From NCBI RefSeq assembly GCF_000716435.1, contig NZ_JNWO01000009.1, positions 124,001-188,000 of the forward strand: DNA of 64,000 bases, read 5' to 3'. The translations under genes and the position numbers were made by a program. Origin of the DNA: Streptomyces xylophagus (GTDB taxonomy: Bacteria > Actinomycetota > Actinomycetes > Streptomycetales > Streptomycetaceae). Shown here piece by piece: positions 27,803-37,012 of this stretch (position 1 is the stretch's first letter; each line of letters starts with the position of its first letter). The notes beneath the pieces were generated by a model that searched no databases, was not told the origin of the DNA, and worked only from the letters and a program-made list of their open reading frames with translations.

Positions 27803-28765
27803 ATGCTCAAGAACGTGGCCGTAGTCCTGCTCGACGGTGTGCACCCCTTCGAACTCGGCGTCGTCTGCGAGGTGTTCGGCCTCGACCGCAGCGACGAGGG
27901 GCTACCTGTCTACGACTTCGCGGTCGCCTCGGCGGAGGGGCCGACGCTCTCCACCCACGCGGGCTTCTCCCTGGCCGTCGAGCACGGCCTGGAGCGGCTG
28001 GAGACCGCGGACCTGATCGCCGTACCGGCCGGTGCGACCTACGCCGCCCGGGAGTACCCGGAGGCACTGCTCGACGCGCTGCGGCGGGCCGTGGACCGGG
28101 GCGCCCGGGTGCTCAGCGTCTGCTCGGGCGTGTTCGTGCTGGCCGCCGCCGGGCTGCTGGACGGGCGGCGGTGCGCGGTGCACTGGCACCACGCGGAGCT
28201 GCTCGCCCGCCGGTATCCGAAGGTCGTCGTAGAACCGGATGTGCTGTACGTCGACGCGGACCCGGTGATCACGTCCGCCGGCACGGCCGCCGGCATCGAC
28301 GCCTGTCTGCACATCGTGCGCAAGGAGCAGGGGCCGGAGGTCGCCAACGCCATCGCCCGGCGCATGGTCGTCCCCCCGCACCGCGACGGCGGCCAGGCCC
28401 AGTACATCGAACGGCCGCTGCCGCGCTCGCAGTGCGACACCGTCGGCGAGGTGCTGGTGTGGATGGCGGAGCACCTCGACGAGGAGGTCACCGTCGAACA
28501 GCTCGCCGCCCGCGCCCTCATGTCGCCGCGCACCTTCGCCCGCCGCTTCCAGCAGGAGACCGGGACCACGCCGTACCGCTGGATCCTGCGTCAACGGGTG
28601 CTGCTGGCACAGCAGTTGCTGGAGGGGACGGACGAGACGATGGACGCGATCGCCTGGCGCGCCGGCTTCGGCACCGCGCCCGCCCTGCGCCATCAGTTCG
28701 TCCGCGCCCTGGGCACCACGCCGAACGCCTACCGGCGCACGTTCAGGGGCCCGGAAGCCGCCTGA
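27803..28765 (+). CDS. GlxA-family transcriptional regulator (DJ-1/PfpI domain plus AraC HTH)
   Basis: A 320-residue protein. The N-terminal DJ-1/PfpI amidase-like domain (1-170) has the CSGVFVLAAAG nucleophile-elbow Cys and VHWHHAELL. The C-terminal AraC domain (about 215-315) has two helix-turn-helix units, including VEQLAARALMSPRTFARRF. It probably senses a small metabolite and activates or represses nearby genes. In S. coelicolor an AraC-like gene (nrdS) directly follows nrdAB; this could be its counterpart displaced by the peptidase and lipoprotein genes, but that link is inference. ATG 27803. Confidence 0.82.
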   Translation: MLKNVAVVLLDGVHPFELGVVCEVFGLDRSDEGLPVYDFAVASAEGPTLSTHAGFSLAVEHGLERLETADLIAVPAGATYAAREYPEALLDALRRAVDRGARVLSVCSGVFVLAAAGLLDGRRCAVHWHHAELLARRYPKVVVEPDVLYVDADPVITSAGTAAGIDACLHIVRKEQGPEVANAIARRMVVPPHRDGGQAQYIERPLPRSQCDTVGEVLVWMAEHLDEEVTVEQLAARALMSPRTFARRFQQETGTTPYRWILRQRVLLAQQLLEGTDETMDAIAWRAGFGTAPALRHQFVRALGTTPNAYRRTFRGPEAA

Positions 28766-28784
28766 ACGTACGCCCGTCACCTCG

Positions 28785-29400
28785 CCTCGACACAAGCCTG
28801 AGCAGCAGCCGGTGCGGGCGGAGGGTGATGCCGAGATTGTGGACCTCGTCGCCCGCGATTTCCTTGGGCAGGGAGCAGAGGTCGTTGTACCAGGCGGCGA
28901 ATTCCTGGCTGAGCAGTGCCGCCCGCGAAGGTGAGCCGGCGCAGTGCGAGGTATTCCTCGACCGTGGGGACGGTCCCCTCGGTGCGGTTGCGGAATTCCC
29001 GGTCGTAGGCCTCGATCACCGCGTGGAAGTGGCGGGCGAACCGCGCGTTCCAGTGAGTCCAGTGCGGCATGCAACCGGAACCTCAACCGCCGCCAGGCGT
29101 CGGGCCGGCCGTGCACGATGTCCCGGTCGTGGCGGTCGTCCCAGACGAAGAACCACGCGCTGTAGTCCGCTATCGCCTGGAGCACCTTCGTCCGGTGCGC
29201 CCAAGTAGTACCCGGCCATCAAGTCCGTTCAGCAAAGGCCATCGGCGTATTCCCGGACCTTGTCCGCCGGCATGAGACGCTTTTCCAGCAGCCGGACACG
29301 TGTCTTCTCCTGGAGCCTCGGCCAATACGGATTCAGTTGCCGGGGAAACGCCGTGCTGTGTGAGAAAGCAGGCACGAACAAACCCCTCTCAGCCGCCAGT
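28785..29400 (-). pseudogene. Decayed sesquiterpene cyclase (epi-isozizaene synthase relic)
   Basis: Minus-strand fragments match, in order, the epi-isozizaene synthase I recall from S. coelicolor: FPRQLNPYWPRLQEKT and LLEKRLMPADKV near 29250-29355, MAGYYLGAPDE, the Asp-rich FFVWDDRHDRDIVHG near 29115-29150, NARFARHFHAVIEAYDRE, and the NSE motif WYNDLCSLPKE near 28865. An in-frame TGA replaces the Tyr after ADGLC (29229-29231). A single-base insertion shifts frame after GAPDE. Two internal deletions remove ~29 residues each. The last ~140 residues are gone where the sequence runs into the end of the GlxA-type gene. It cannot make an active cyclase. Confidence 0.85.
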
Positions 29401-29608
29401 TGCGCACGCCCCTCCCGCTGTGCCGGGCGTGCGCCGTTGCGTATCCCCGCACTTCCCATTCAGCACCACAACTGACCGTTCTGGGAACGGATTTGCCCCC
29501 TTCGAGCAGAAACGATCGAATGTGCGAGGGACAGACGAACGGCGCCTGGTCAGGGAGTTGCACCTGAACAGACGCCGTACGTAAGGGGGTTGTGATAGTC
29601 CGTGGGAC

Positions 29609-30259
29609 TCAGTCGTTGGCGACCACGGGATAGCGGGGCTCGTTCTCGGCCATCTGCCGCAGCGCGTCCTTGCGGTCACGCTTGGAGAGCCGGTCGATGT
29701 AGAGGTAGCCGTACAGGTGGTCGGTCTCGTGCTGCAAACACCGTGCGAAGTAGCCGGTGCCGCGGACCTTGATGGGGTTGCCCTGCTCGTCCTGCCCGGT
29801 CACCTCGGCGTAGTCCGGGCGGGCGAGCGGCGCATACGCGGTGGGCACCGACAGACACCCCTCGTTGCTCTCGTCCAGATGCCGCTTGTCGGCGGGCAGG
29901 TCGACCAGCTTCGGGTTGCAGACGACACCGACGTGCCGCTTGCCCTCGTCGTCCTGGCAGTCGTAGACGAAGACCTTCAGACCGACGCCGATCTGGTTGG
30001 CGGCGAGGCCGACACCCTCGGCGGTGCGCTGCGAGGCGAACATGTCCGCCACCAGCGTCTCCAGCTCCGCACCGAACTCGGTGACGTCCGCGCACTCCTT
30101 GTGCAGCACCGGATTCCCGACGACCGTGATCGCCCGCGAGGTCCCCCGCTCCCGCCAGACCGCCTCACGCTCCTCGGTCTCCTCGGTGTCGACGACGAAT
30201 CCCTCGTCATCCACGGGGAGCACGCCCACGTGCTGCTGATCGGTGTCCTGCTGCGCCAT
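29609..30259 (-). CDS. def: Peptide deformylase
   Basis: A 216-residue metalloenzyme that removes the N-formyl group from new proteins. The three PDF motifs are intact: [17 protein letters not shown] with the metal Cys, and QHETDHLYG with HExxH. An acidic N-terminal extension of ~35 residues precedes the core, as in other Streptomyces PDFs. Start ATG 30259 (MAQQDTDQQ); the longer frame enters the dispersed-repeat region and is not credible. It lies alone beside the terpene cyclase relic. Confidence 0.93.
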   Translation of the reverse strand: MAQQDTDQQHVGVLPVDDEGFVVDTEETEEREAVWRERGTSRAITVVGNPVLHKECADVTEFGAELETLVADMFASQRTAEGVGLAANQIGVGLKVFVYDCQDDEGKRHVGVVCNPKLVDLPADKRHLDESNEGCLSVPTAYAPLARPDYAEVTGQDEQGNPIKVRGTGYFARCLQHETDHLYGYLYIDRLSKRDRKDALRQMAENEPRYPVVAND

Positions 30260-30329
30260 GACGGACGTAAGCCTTCCTAGGTAAAACGGGGGGAGATGTT
30301 GCACGTACAGGGTACGTGGATGCGTTTCA

Positions 30330-30480
30330 GGGGCGCGGGGCTCTGGATATGTGCGGCAACGCCCTGTCTTTGAGGGGCGCGGGGCCGTGCTCATATGCGG
30401 CTCCGCCGCGTGGCGCGACCAGCGACAACGCCCTGTCTTTTAAGGGGCGCGGGGAACTGCGCGACCAGCCACGACGGACC
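30330..30480. repeat. Cluster of three partial copies of the dispersed intergenic repeat
   Basis: The unit GGGGCGCGGGG occurs at about 30330, 30373 and 30443. The last copy is the full form followed by CGACCAGCCACGACGG. The segment CAACGCCCTGTCTTT precedes copies two and three, so a larger ~70-base unit was duplicated in tandem. It lies between def and the TPR gene, both on the minus strand. Confidence 0.75.
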
Positions 30481-30498
30481 CGCACCCGACCACCGGCC

Positions 30499-31479
30499 TC
30501 AGCAGACCTCTTCCAAATCCCGCCAGTCCCGGGAGTCAGGGCTGTCGGCAACCCACCCGTCCAACAACCCCCGAACCAACGACGCCGGCGCCGCAAGCCC
30601 ACACTCCCGCTCCGGCACCCACAACTGCCCATCCGTCCGATGCCCCAACGGCCCAGGATGCCCGGGCTCACTGTGATCATGCGGATCAAGATGCTCCCCG
30701 TCACCCTCATCGGAAGGCATCCGGGACTCCGAACACATCCGACACAGCAACCGCACCGAAGACGACCAGTCCTCCGCCGCGAACCCCGCATCCGCCGCCA
30801 ACTGCTCCAACGCATCCCGGTCAGCCTCAGCGGCAGCTTCAAGCAGCACCACCCACGTCGGCACAGGCGACGGCGCCCACAGCTCGATCTCGTCGAACAC
30901 GGGGTACGAGTGCCCGGCCGCCGTGGTCCGCTCCCCGTGCGGCACCCCGTCGTGCAGCACGACCTCACCCCAGCGTCGCCCGGACGAGGGAAGCGGGATC
31001 GACAGCACCTCGATACGCGCCGGATCCAGCCGCCGCCCCCACACCACCTCGGCCTCGCCCTCCGGCGACAACCGGACAACGGCACTGCCGAGATCCATCC
31101 CGGCCGGCTCACCCGCGGCGGTGACCCCGCCCGGTACCCGCAGCCCGTACGCCTGCCAGGCCCGCCGGGCCAGCGGCCAGTCCTGGAGGGCGGTGGCCGC
31201 GATGCCGACGTTCCACCAGTCAGGCGCGCCGGCCTCCCGGTCGAGCAGCGCGACGGCCCGGAGCCCGGCTGCCCGGGCCTGCTCCCAGTCGTGCCGGAAC
31301 TTGTGCAGCAGGGCGAGGTTGAACCAGGACTCGGACAGCCAGGGCTCCAGATCGGCGGCCCGTGTCAGCAGCGCGCCCGCGTCCTCGTACCGACCGTCGC
31401 CGATCAGCGTGAACGCGCGGTCTGTGGCCTGCCGCCAAGAGGCGGAGGGCCGGTGCCGTCCCTTGCCGAAGATCCTCAC
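30499..31479 (-). CDS. Tetratricopeptide-repeat protein of unknown function
   Basis: A 326-residue cytoplasmic protein. The N-terminal ~110 residues form two to three TPR helix pairs (AGALLTRAADLEPWLSESWFNLA-like, then DWEQARAAGLRAV). The middle and C-terminal parts are beta-rich with many Trp and Pro and a short His/Pro-rich stretch (DHSEPGHPGPLGH) near residue 280. It is a conserved actinobacterial protein without a known reaction. GTG 31479 (VRIFGKGRH) is preceded by GGCGGGA and was preferred to the longer frame. Confidence 0.72.
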   Translation of the reverse strand: MRIFGKGRHRPSASWRQATDRAFTLIGDGRYEDAGALLTRAADLEPWLSESWFNLALLHKFRHDWEQARAAGLRAVALLDREAGAPDWWNVGIAATALQDWPLARRAWQAYGLRVPGGVTAAGEPAGMDLGSAVVRLSPEGEAEVVWGRRLDPARIEVLSIPLPSSGRRWGEVVLHDGVPHGERTTAAGHSYPVFDEIELWAPSPVPTWVVLLEAAAEADRDALEQLAADAGFAAEDWSSSVRLLCRMCSESRMPSDEGDGEHLDPHDHSEPGHPGPLGHRTDGQLWVPERECGLAAPASLVRGLLDGWVADSPDSRDWRDLEEVC

Positions 31480-31583
31480 GATTCCCGCCTGCCAGTTCCG
31501 TTCAGTGGGCTGGCTCTGCCCCCGGACACCCTCTTCTTCGCATCCAACCACGTACGGCTGGGAGGGCGCTCATTACCCATGGG

Positions 31584-32834
31584 TTACCCAGCCGAAGGCA
31601 AGGTCAGACAGTCCCGGGACAGTACCCGGGCCAGCGCTTCCACGACCTCGGGAGCGTAGTCCCCGGCGGTCCCGAGGCGCAGCTCCTCCAGCGCCTGCAG
31701 AGGCCCGCCGGGGCCGCCTGCCCGCGTTTTCTCCTCGTACGCGTTCACGGCCCGGACGATCCGCGCGGAGACCGGCTGCTCCCGGCAGGGGTCGGCCTGC
31801 CGCTCCACGACGGCCGCCACCTGAGGACTCACCCCGGTCTGCCGTACGACGGCCCCGCCGAGCAGCGCTATCCGCCGCTGCTCCTCCGCCGGGAGTACGG
31901 AGGTGGCCCCTGCCGGTACCGGGTCGACGAGGCTGAGCTGGCCGATGTCGTGCATCAGGGCGGCGTACTCCAGGACGGTGAGGTCGGGCTCGGACAGTCC
32001 CAGGTCGCGCCCGACCGCCTGACACAGCGCGGCGACCCGGCGGGCGTGCCCGACCGGGGTGTAACCGGCTATCTCGGTGGACCGGGCCAGGGAGGCAATG
32101 GTCTGCCGGTAGGTGGTCCGTACGGCCGCGTACCGCCGGAACGACAGCTGGGTCAGCAGCAGCGGCACCGAGAACACGGGCAGCGCCCACAGCCCCACGA
32201 CGGCGACCGCGAGCGCCATCACCGCGCCGGTCGCACACACCGCCGACCCGATCCCGAGCATGCCCCGCAGCTCGTCCCGCAACAGCGGCCCGAACGGCCA
32301 GCCCGTACGCGAGTGCGCGAGCCCGGCGGCGAGCACGGCGTCGCACAGCGCGGTGAGGGAGAGCAGCGCGAGCAGGAGCAGGGCGTAGGCGGGCCCTCCC
32401 CAGTGCCGGAACACCCCCTGGTTGTACAGGGGTTGGAAGCAGACGGCCGCGAAGCCGACGGTCAGTACGCGGCGGGCCATGTGGTCCGGCGTACCGCTCT
32501 GGCCGCGCGCGATGTGCGGCACACAGCCGACGAGCGAGGCGGCGACGACCACGGTGACCACCTGGAAGGCACCGTGGTGGGTGGGCTGCCCGGCGTCGGC
32601 GCCGAGCAGCGCGTAGGAGAGGGCTCCGGCGGCGCCGAGCGGGGCGGTTTCGCGGAGACCGGTGGTGCCGTTCCACCGGCTCAACTCCCCTACGGCGACG
32701 AGGACTCCGAAGGCGAGGGCGACTCCGCGTTCTTCGAGGCCGGTCCAGAGGGTGAGGGTGAGGGAGGTGGTGGCGAGGAGGAGGGCGGAGGTGTGGATGA
32801 GGGTGAGGATGACGGGGGGTCGGGGGGAGGGCAT
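31584..32834 (-). CDS. Membrane-bound HD-domain phosphohydrolase
   Basis: A 416-residue protein. The N-terminal ~230 residues hold about seven hydrophobic segments. A C-terminal HD domain (about 235-410) has GHARRVAALC (first His) and ALMHDIGQL (HD pair). HD domains hydrolyse nucleotides or cyclic dinucleotides. The domain lacks the extended GYP motif of its neighbour. Its start is 4 bases downstream of the HD-GYP gene stop, so the two form an operon and may act on the same signal molecule. Confidence 0.78.
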   Translation of the reverse strand: MPSPRPPVILTLIHTSALLLATTSLTLTLWTGLEERGVALAFGVLVAVGELSRWNGTTGLRETAPLGAAGALSYALLGADAGQPTHHGAFQVVTVVVAASLVGCVPHIARGQSGTPDHMARRVLTVGFAAVCFQPLYNQGVFRHWGGPAYALLLLALLSLTALCDAVLAAGLAHSRTGWPFGPLLRDELRGMLGIGSAVCATGAVMALAVAVVGLWALPVFSVPLLLTQLSFRRYAAVRTTYRQTIASLARSTEIAGYTPVGHARRVAALCQAVGRDLGLSEPDLTVLEYAALMHDIGQLSLVDPVPAGATSVLPAEEQRRIALLGGAVVRQTGVSPQVAAVVERQADPCREQPVSARIVRAVNAYEEKTRAGGPGGPLQALEELRLGTAGDYAPEVVEALARVLSRDCLTLPSAG

Positions 32835-32838
32835 TTCG

Positions 32839-34146
32839 TCAACCCTTCATCCCACTGGAAACGGGCGGAGCGGGTGGGAAAACAATGGACGACTGGACCT
32901 CGTCAGCTGTCACCGAGGGATGCCACCCACACCGCCCGAGCGCCCGCACCAACGCCGTGACCATCAAGGGGTCGAACTGCGTACCGGCACAGCGCGACAG
33001 TTCCTCCAGCGCCACAGACACAGGCCGAGCCCGACGGTAAGACCGAGTAGACGTCATCGCGTCAAACGCATCGGCCACAGCAACAACCCGCGCAGACTCC
33101 GGGATCTGACTCCCCAACAGCCCGTACGGATACCCGCTCCCGTCCAACCGCTCATGGTGATGCAGGACAGCCGCACGAGCCTCCCCCAGAAAACCAATGC
33201 CCCGCACCATCTCGTGCCCGTACTCGGGATGCAGCTCGATCACCCGCCGCTCCTCGGGAGTCAGCGGCCCGTCCTTGCGCAGCAACCGCGTAGGGACGCC
33301 CAGCTTCCCCACGTCGTGCAGAATCCCGGCGAAGCGCAGCAGCTCGACCCGCGAGTCGTCCATGCCCAGCTCCCGCGCGATCATCATCGACGCCTGCCCG
33401 ACCCGCTCACTGTGCCCGCGGGTGTACCCGTCCTTGATGTCGACGGCCTGCACCAACGCACGAATCGTCGCCTGATGCGCGGCACGTTCCCGGTGGTACT
33501 GGGCGAACACCCACCAGGACACCCCCATCGGCAACAGCACGAGCAGCGCGGCGACGGGACCGTAGGGGCTGCGCCACAGGACGGCCATCATCAGCCCGGC
33601 GAGCCCGTGCACGCCGATGGGCGCCAGGGACCGTAGAAACAGACCGCGCCAGGCCCGCCGTAGCGGCACCCGCTCGGCCAGCGCGAGAATCCCGCCGTCG
33701 AGGACGGTGAGGACCAGGCAGAAGGCGAGGACGGCGGCCAGGGCGGGCACCAGCGCGTACGGGAAGTCGGAGGCGACGACGGCGTTCCGCCCGCCCAGCG
33801 CCCAGTGCACGCGTGCCGCCGCCCAGACGGCCAGGGCGAGCTGCGCGGCCCGCCAGCTGCGCCGCAGCCAGGGCGAGCCCTGCTCGACGCGGGAGAACAG
33901 CGCGCCCGGCAGCGGGACGAGCGCGGCGGCGGGCGGGGGCAGCAGGAAGGCGGCGGCGAGCAGCACCGGGTAGAAGGTGCCCGCGAACCGGCGCCGGGCG
34001 ATCTGCTCGCAGCCGGCGTAGAGGGCGGCCAACAGCGCGACCGCCCACCAGGGTGCGTGGACGGTCGGCAGCGGGCGCAGACAGAGCAGGGCGCCGAGGA
34101 CGACACAGACCACGTACGCACGTGCCCGTGCCGGTGTCGCCTCCAT
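32839..34146 (-). CDS. Membrane-anchored HD-GYP domain protein (putative cyclic dinucleotide phosphodiesterase)
   Basis: A 435-residue protein with an N-terminal membrane region (~7 segments, residues 10-215) and a cytoplasmic HD-GYP domain (about 225-410). It shows DIKDGYTRGHSERV, ILHDVGKLGVP, and HHERLDGSGYPYGL, the GYP signature. HD-GYP proteins usually degrade c-di-GMP, the main developmental second messenger in Streptomyces. It is the first gene of a two-gene operon with the HD protein. ATG 34146 (MEATPARAR); ATG 34170 is an alternative. Confidence 0.85.
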   Translation of the reverse strand: MEATPARARAYVVCVVLGALLCLRPLPTVHAPWWAVALLAALYAGCEQIARRRFAGTFYPVLLAAAFLLPPPAAALVPLPGALFSRVEQGSPWLRRSWRAAQLALAVWAAARVHWALGGRNAVVASDFPYALVPALAAVLAFCLVLTVLDGGILALAERVPLRRAWRGLFLRSLAPIGVHGLAGLMMAVLWRSPYGPVAALLVLLPMGVSWWVFAQYHRERAAHQATIRALVQAVDIKDGYTRGHSERVGQASMMIARELGMDDSRVELLRFAGILHDVGKLGVPTRLLRKDGPLTPEERRVIELHPEYGHEMVRGIGFLGEARAAVLHHHERLDGSGYPYGLLGSQIPESARVVAVADAFDAMTSTRSYRRARPVSVALEELSRCAGTQFDPLMVTALVRALGRCGWHPSVTADEVQSSIVFPPAPPVSSGMKG

Positions 34147-34260
34147 GGCTGACGCCCCTCCCCCGACCATGCCTGTCCAGGCCGAGGAGCCTAGGGCGAC
34201 CAGGGGGAGGCCGCGGGCGTATCACCCGCGGATTAGCACATTCGAGTGACGACAGCCCGT

Positions 34261-34563
34261 TCAGGACTCCTGCGGAGAAGCCGCCACGTCATGCTCGGGT
34301 ACGACCTGCCCCGACCGGATCATCTCCAGGCGTCCCATCACCTTGGAGCGCAGATCCGACGGCACGTCGTCCTGCCCGCAGCACCGCTTGACGAGCTTCT
34401 TCACGGCCTGTTCGAGGCCGTACTTCTCCAGGCACGGCGAGCACTCCTCGAAGTGCACCTCGAACTTGGTGCAGTCCGCGTCCGGCATCTCTCTGTCGAG
34501 GAACTCGTAGAGATGGTCGAGGACCTCACTGCAGTCCGTTTCGTGCGGCTCTCCGCAGCTCAT
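34261..34563 (-). CDS. rsrA: Zinc-binding anti-sigma factor RsrA (ZAS family)
   Basis: A 100-residue redox-sensing anti-sigma factor. It has the ZAS motif H-x3-C-x2-C (HFEECSPC) with an upstream Cys (DADCTKF) and further cysteines in KRCCGQDD. Under reducing conditions Zn-bound RsrA sequesters SigR; disulfide stress expels zinc and frees SigR. It overlaps the sigR stop by four bases (ATGA), ensuring coupled synthesis. All ligand residues seem intact. Confidence 0.95.
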
Positions 34564-35243
34564 GAGCCCGAGCCTTTCGCTTCGTTCGACTCTCCGGCAC
34601 CGGCCGGGACCAGTCCGCGGTCACGCGCGTAGTCCTCGAGCATGCCGCGCAGTTGACGGCGGCCCCGGTGCAGCCGGGACATCACCGTACCGATGGGTGT
34701 CCCCATGATGTCCGCGATCTCCTTGTACGCAAAGCCCTCTACATCCGCGAGATAGACGGCGATGCGGAATTCCTCGGGGATCGCCTGGAGCGCTTCCTTC
34801 ACGTCCGAGTCGGGCAGGTGGTCGAGCGCCTGCGACTCGGCGGAGCGCAGACCGGTCGACATGTGCGACTCGGCGCGCGCGAGCTGCCAGTCCTCGATCT
34901 CCTCGGCGGCGGACCGCTGGGGTTCACGCTGCTTCTTGCGGTACGAGTTGATGAACGTGTTGGTGAGAATCCGGTACAGCCACGCCTTGAGGTTGGTGCC
35001 CTCACGGAACTGGTGGAAGGACGCGTACGCCTTGGCGTACGTCTCCTGCACCAGGTCCTCGGCGTCGGCCGGATTGCGGGTCATGCGCAGCGCGGCCGAG
35101 TACATCTGGTCGAGGAATTCGAGCGCGTCCCGCTCGAAGCGCGCACTGCGCTCCGCCGTGGACTCCGTGCTCGTGCCCTGGCCCTCGGGCTGCTCCGCCT
35201 GGCCGTGTTCGGTCCCTGCGTCGGTACCGGGAACCGGACCCAC
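34560..35243 (-). CDS. sigR: ECF sigma factor SigR (thiol-oxidative stress); longer isoform from 35408
   Basis: The GTG at 35243 gives 227 residues, the normal SigR length. Sigma region 2 includes [16 protein letters not shown], and region 4 includes [23 protein letters not shown]. An in-frame ATG at 35408 adds exactly 55 residues ([11 protein letters not shown]...), matching the unstable SigR' isoform known in S. coelicolor, which is made from the SigR-dependent promoter. SigR directs thioredoxin, mycothiol and protease genes under disulfide stress. It is coupled to rsrA by a four-base overlap. Confidence 0.95.
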
Positions 35244-35447
35244 CTCCTCAAGATTCCGGGCAGCACCGAAGCCGGTACCACCAGAATCGGAGGATAGACG
35301 ACGATCCGGTCCGCCCGCCGCCCCAATAGGGGTGGCCTTGGCCGCGTGCAGGACCGACCACTCCAGGTCGGAGCGGCTGCTGCGGGCCGGGCAGAAGGTC
35401 GAACCCATGCGGCGGACTTCCTTTCTACGACTGTCTATGTCCGCCAC

Positions 35448-35473
35448 AACAGTGGTAAGGGTCTCGGCATTCC
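35448..35473 (-). promoter_or_regulatory. SigR-dependent autoregulatory promoter
   Basis: On the minus strand GGAAT-N18-GTT (GGAAT at 35473-35469, GTT at 35450-35448) fits the SigR consensus exactly. It lies 40 bases upstream of the SigR' start at 35408 and just after the stop of the upstream hydrolase gene. Confidence 0.85.
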
Positions 35474-35479
35474 CGCCCT

Positions 35480-36145
35480 TTACCCAAGTGTTCGAGTCCA
35501 CTCCACCACTCGCCCCGTGATGATCTCCAGGGCCTGGTCCTGACCGATCTCCGCCCGCTTCGGCACCGCGAACCCGTGATCGCCGTACGGCACCTCGACC
35601 AGCTCGAAGTCGCCCTCCGGGAACTCCGCCGGTTTCCCGAAGGGGTCGTTCCCGCCCTGCACGACGAGCGTGGGCACCCCGGCCCCGAGCAGTTCGTCGG
35701 CCCGCGACTTCTCCGGCCTGCCGGGCGGGTGCAGCGGGAAACTCAGGGCGAGGACGGCGGCGGCGCCCAGCTCCGCAGCCGTACGACAGGCCACCCGAGC
35801 ACCTGCGCTACGGCCCCCGGAGACCACCGGCAGACCAGGCTTCGCCACGGCCGCCCAGATCCCCCGCCAGCCGATGTCCAGCGTCTTCGGCGCGGGCGCC
35901 ACCTTCTTCCCGGCGACCCGCCAGGGCTGCTCGACCAGCGCGACGGTGACGCCGTGCGCGGGAAGGACGGCGGCGAGGCCCCGCAGGTCCCGGGCTTCGA
36001 TACCACCGCCCGCGCCATGACTGACGGCGAGGACGAGCCGCGCCTTCTTGGCAGGGTGCGCCGGGTGCCAGGTGATGCGGGCATCCCCCGCGTCGGTCTC
36101 AATGATCTCGCTCGAGGTCACATCAGAAGTCGCGCTGGAAGTCAC
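35480..36145 (-). CDS. Alpha/beta hydrolase family protein (dienelactone hydrolase/KANL3-Tex30-like)
   Basis: A 221-residue alpha/beta hydrolase: [13 protein letters not shown] (oxyanion region), nucleophile elbow [10 protein letters not shown] around residue 112, acid region [11 protein letters not shown], and catalytic His in [10 protein letters not shown]. The fold and motifs fit the small COG3571-type hydrolases. The substrate is unknown. It begins 1 base downstream of the SRAP gene, forming an operon that runs toward sigR. Confidence 0.82.
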
Positions 36146-36146
36146 G

Positions 36147-36962
36147 TTAAAAGAGTGTGCCCTCCTCGGGCCCCTCCAGCTCCTTCAGCAGCTCCGGTCC
36201 GTTGTTGCGGACATTGCTGACGGCCGTGGACACCGGGTAGGCGCGCATCAGCCCGGCGGGCGGCGGCGCGAGCAGCTCGCGCAGGTCGTCGGGGTCGGTG
36301 CGGGAGGGGTCGAGCCAGGAGTCCCAGCGGTCCGGGGTGAGCATCAGGGGCATCCGGGGGTGGATGTCGGCCAGCGCGCGCGGCCCCTCGGCCGGGGCGA
36401 CCGCCAGCGGGGTCGTCTCCGCCTCGGTGGTGATCACCGAGCAGGTGACCCACCAGGCCAGCGGATGGTCGTCGGGCAGCGTCCGGTCCCGCCAGAACTC
36501 GTACAGCCCGGCCATCGCGAACACCGACCCGTCGGCGGGAAGCACGAAATACGGCTGTTTCCGCTGCCGCTTCTTCTTCCCCTCGACCTCCAGCTCCCGC
36601 TCGTCCTTGGCGGTGACCCACTCGTAGTAGCCGTCGGCGGGGATGATGCAGCGCCGGGCCGCGAAGGCGCGGCGGTACGACGGCTTCTCGTGCACCGTCT
36701 CCGCGCGGGCGTTGATCATCCGGGCAGCGCCCTCAGGGGTCTTGGACCAGCTCGGCACGAGCCCCCACTTGAGCTTGCGCAGCTGGCGAACCGGCTCAGG
36801 ACTGTCCGCGTCCTTAAGTGGACGGTCGAGGACTGCATAGACCTCTTTGGTCGGGGCCACGTTGTAGTCGGGGGCCAGAGCCTCCTCGGGCTCCCACTTC
36901 TCGATCTCAAAGACTCCTGCGAGATCCTCGGGCCCACGACTAGCTGCATACCGTCCGCACAT
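36147..36962 (-). CDS. SOS response-associated peptidase family protein (HMCES/YedK, SRAP domain)
   Basis: A 271-residue SRAP protein. After Met removal the catalytic Cys2 (MCGRYA) becomes the N-terminus. The conserved Asn in ALAPDYNVAPT, the INARAETV block and CIIPADGYYEW are present, as is a distal HPRMPLML containing the catalytic His. Family members form a thiazolidine crosslink with abasic sites in single-stranded DNA and protect them from cleavage. ATG 36962 is fixed by the need for Cys2. A basic insert (EVEGKKKRQRK) lies mid-protein, as in many actinobacterial members. Confidence 0.93.
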   Translation of the reverse strand: MCGRYAASRGPEDLAGVFEIEKWEPEEALAPDYNVAPTKEVYAVLDRPLKDADSPEPVRQLRKLKWGLVPSWSKTPEGAARMINARAETVHEKPSYRRAFAARRCIIPADGYYEWVTAKDERELEVEGKKKRQRKQPYFVLPADGSVFAMAGLYEFWRDRTLPDDHPLAWWVTCSVITTEAETTPLAVAPAEGPRALADIHPRMPLMLTPDRWDSWLDPSRTDPDDLRELLAPPPAGLMRAYPVSTAVSNVRNNGPELLKELEGPEEGTLF

Positions 36963-37012
36963 ACGTGCCAGACTGCCAGATTCGACGACACCCACGGGAG
37001 CCTCCGCAGCCA

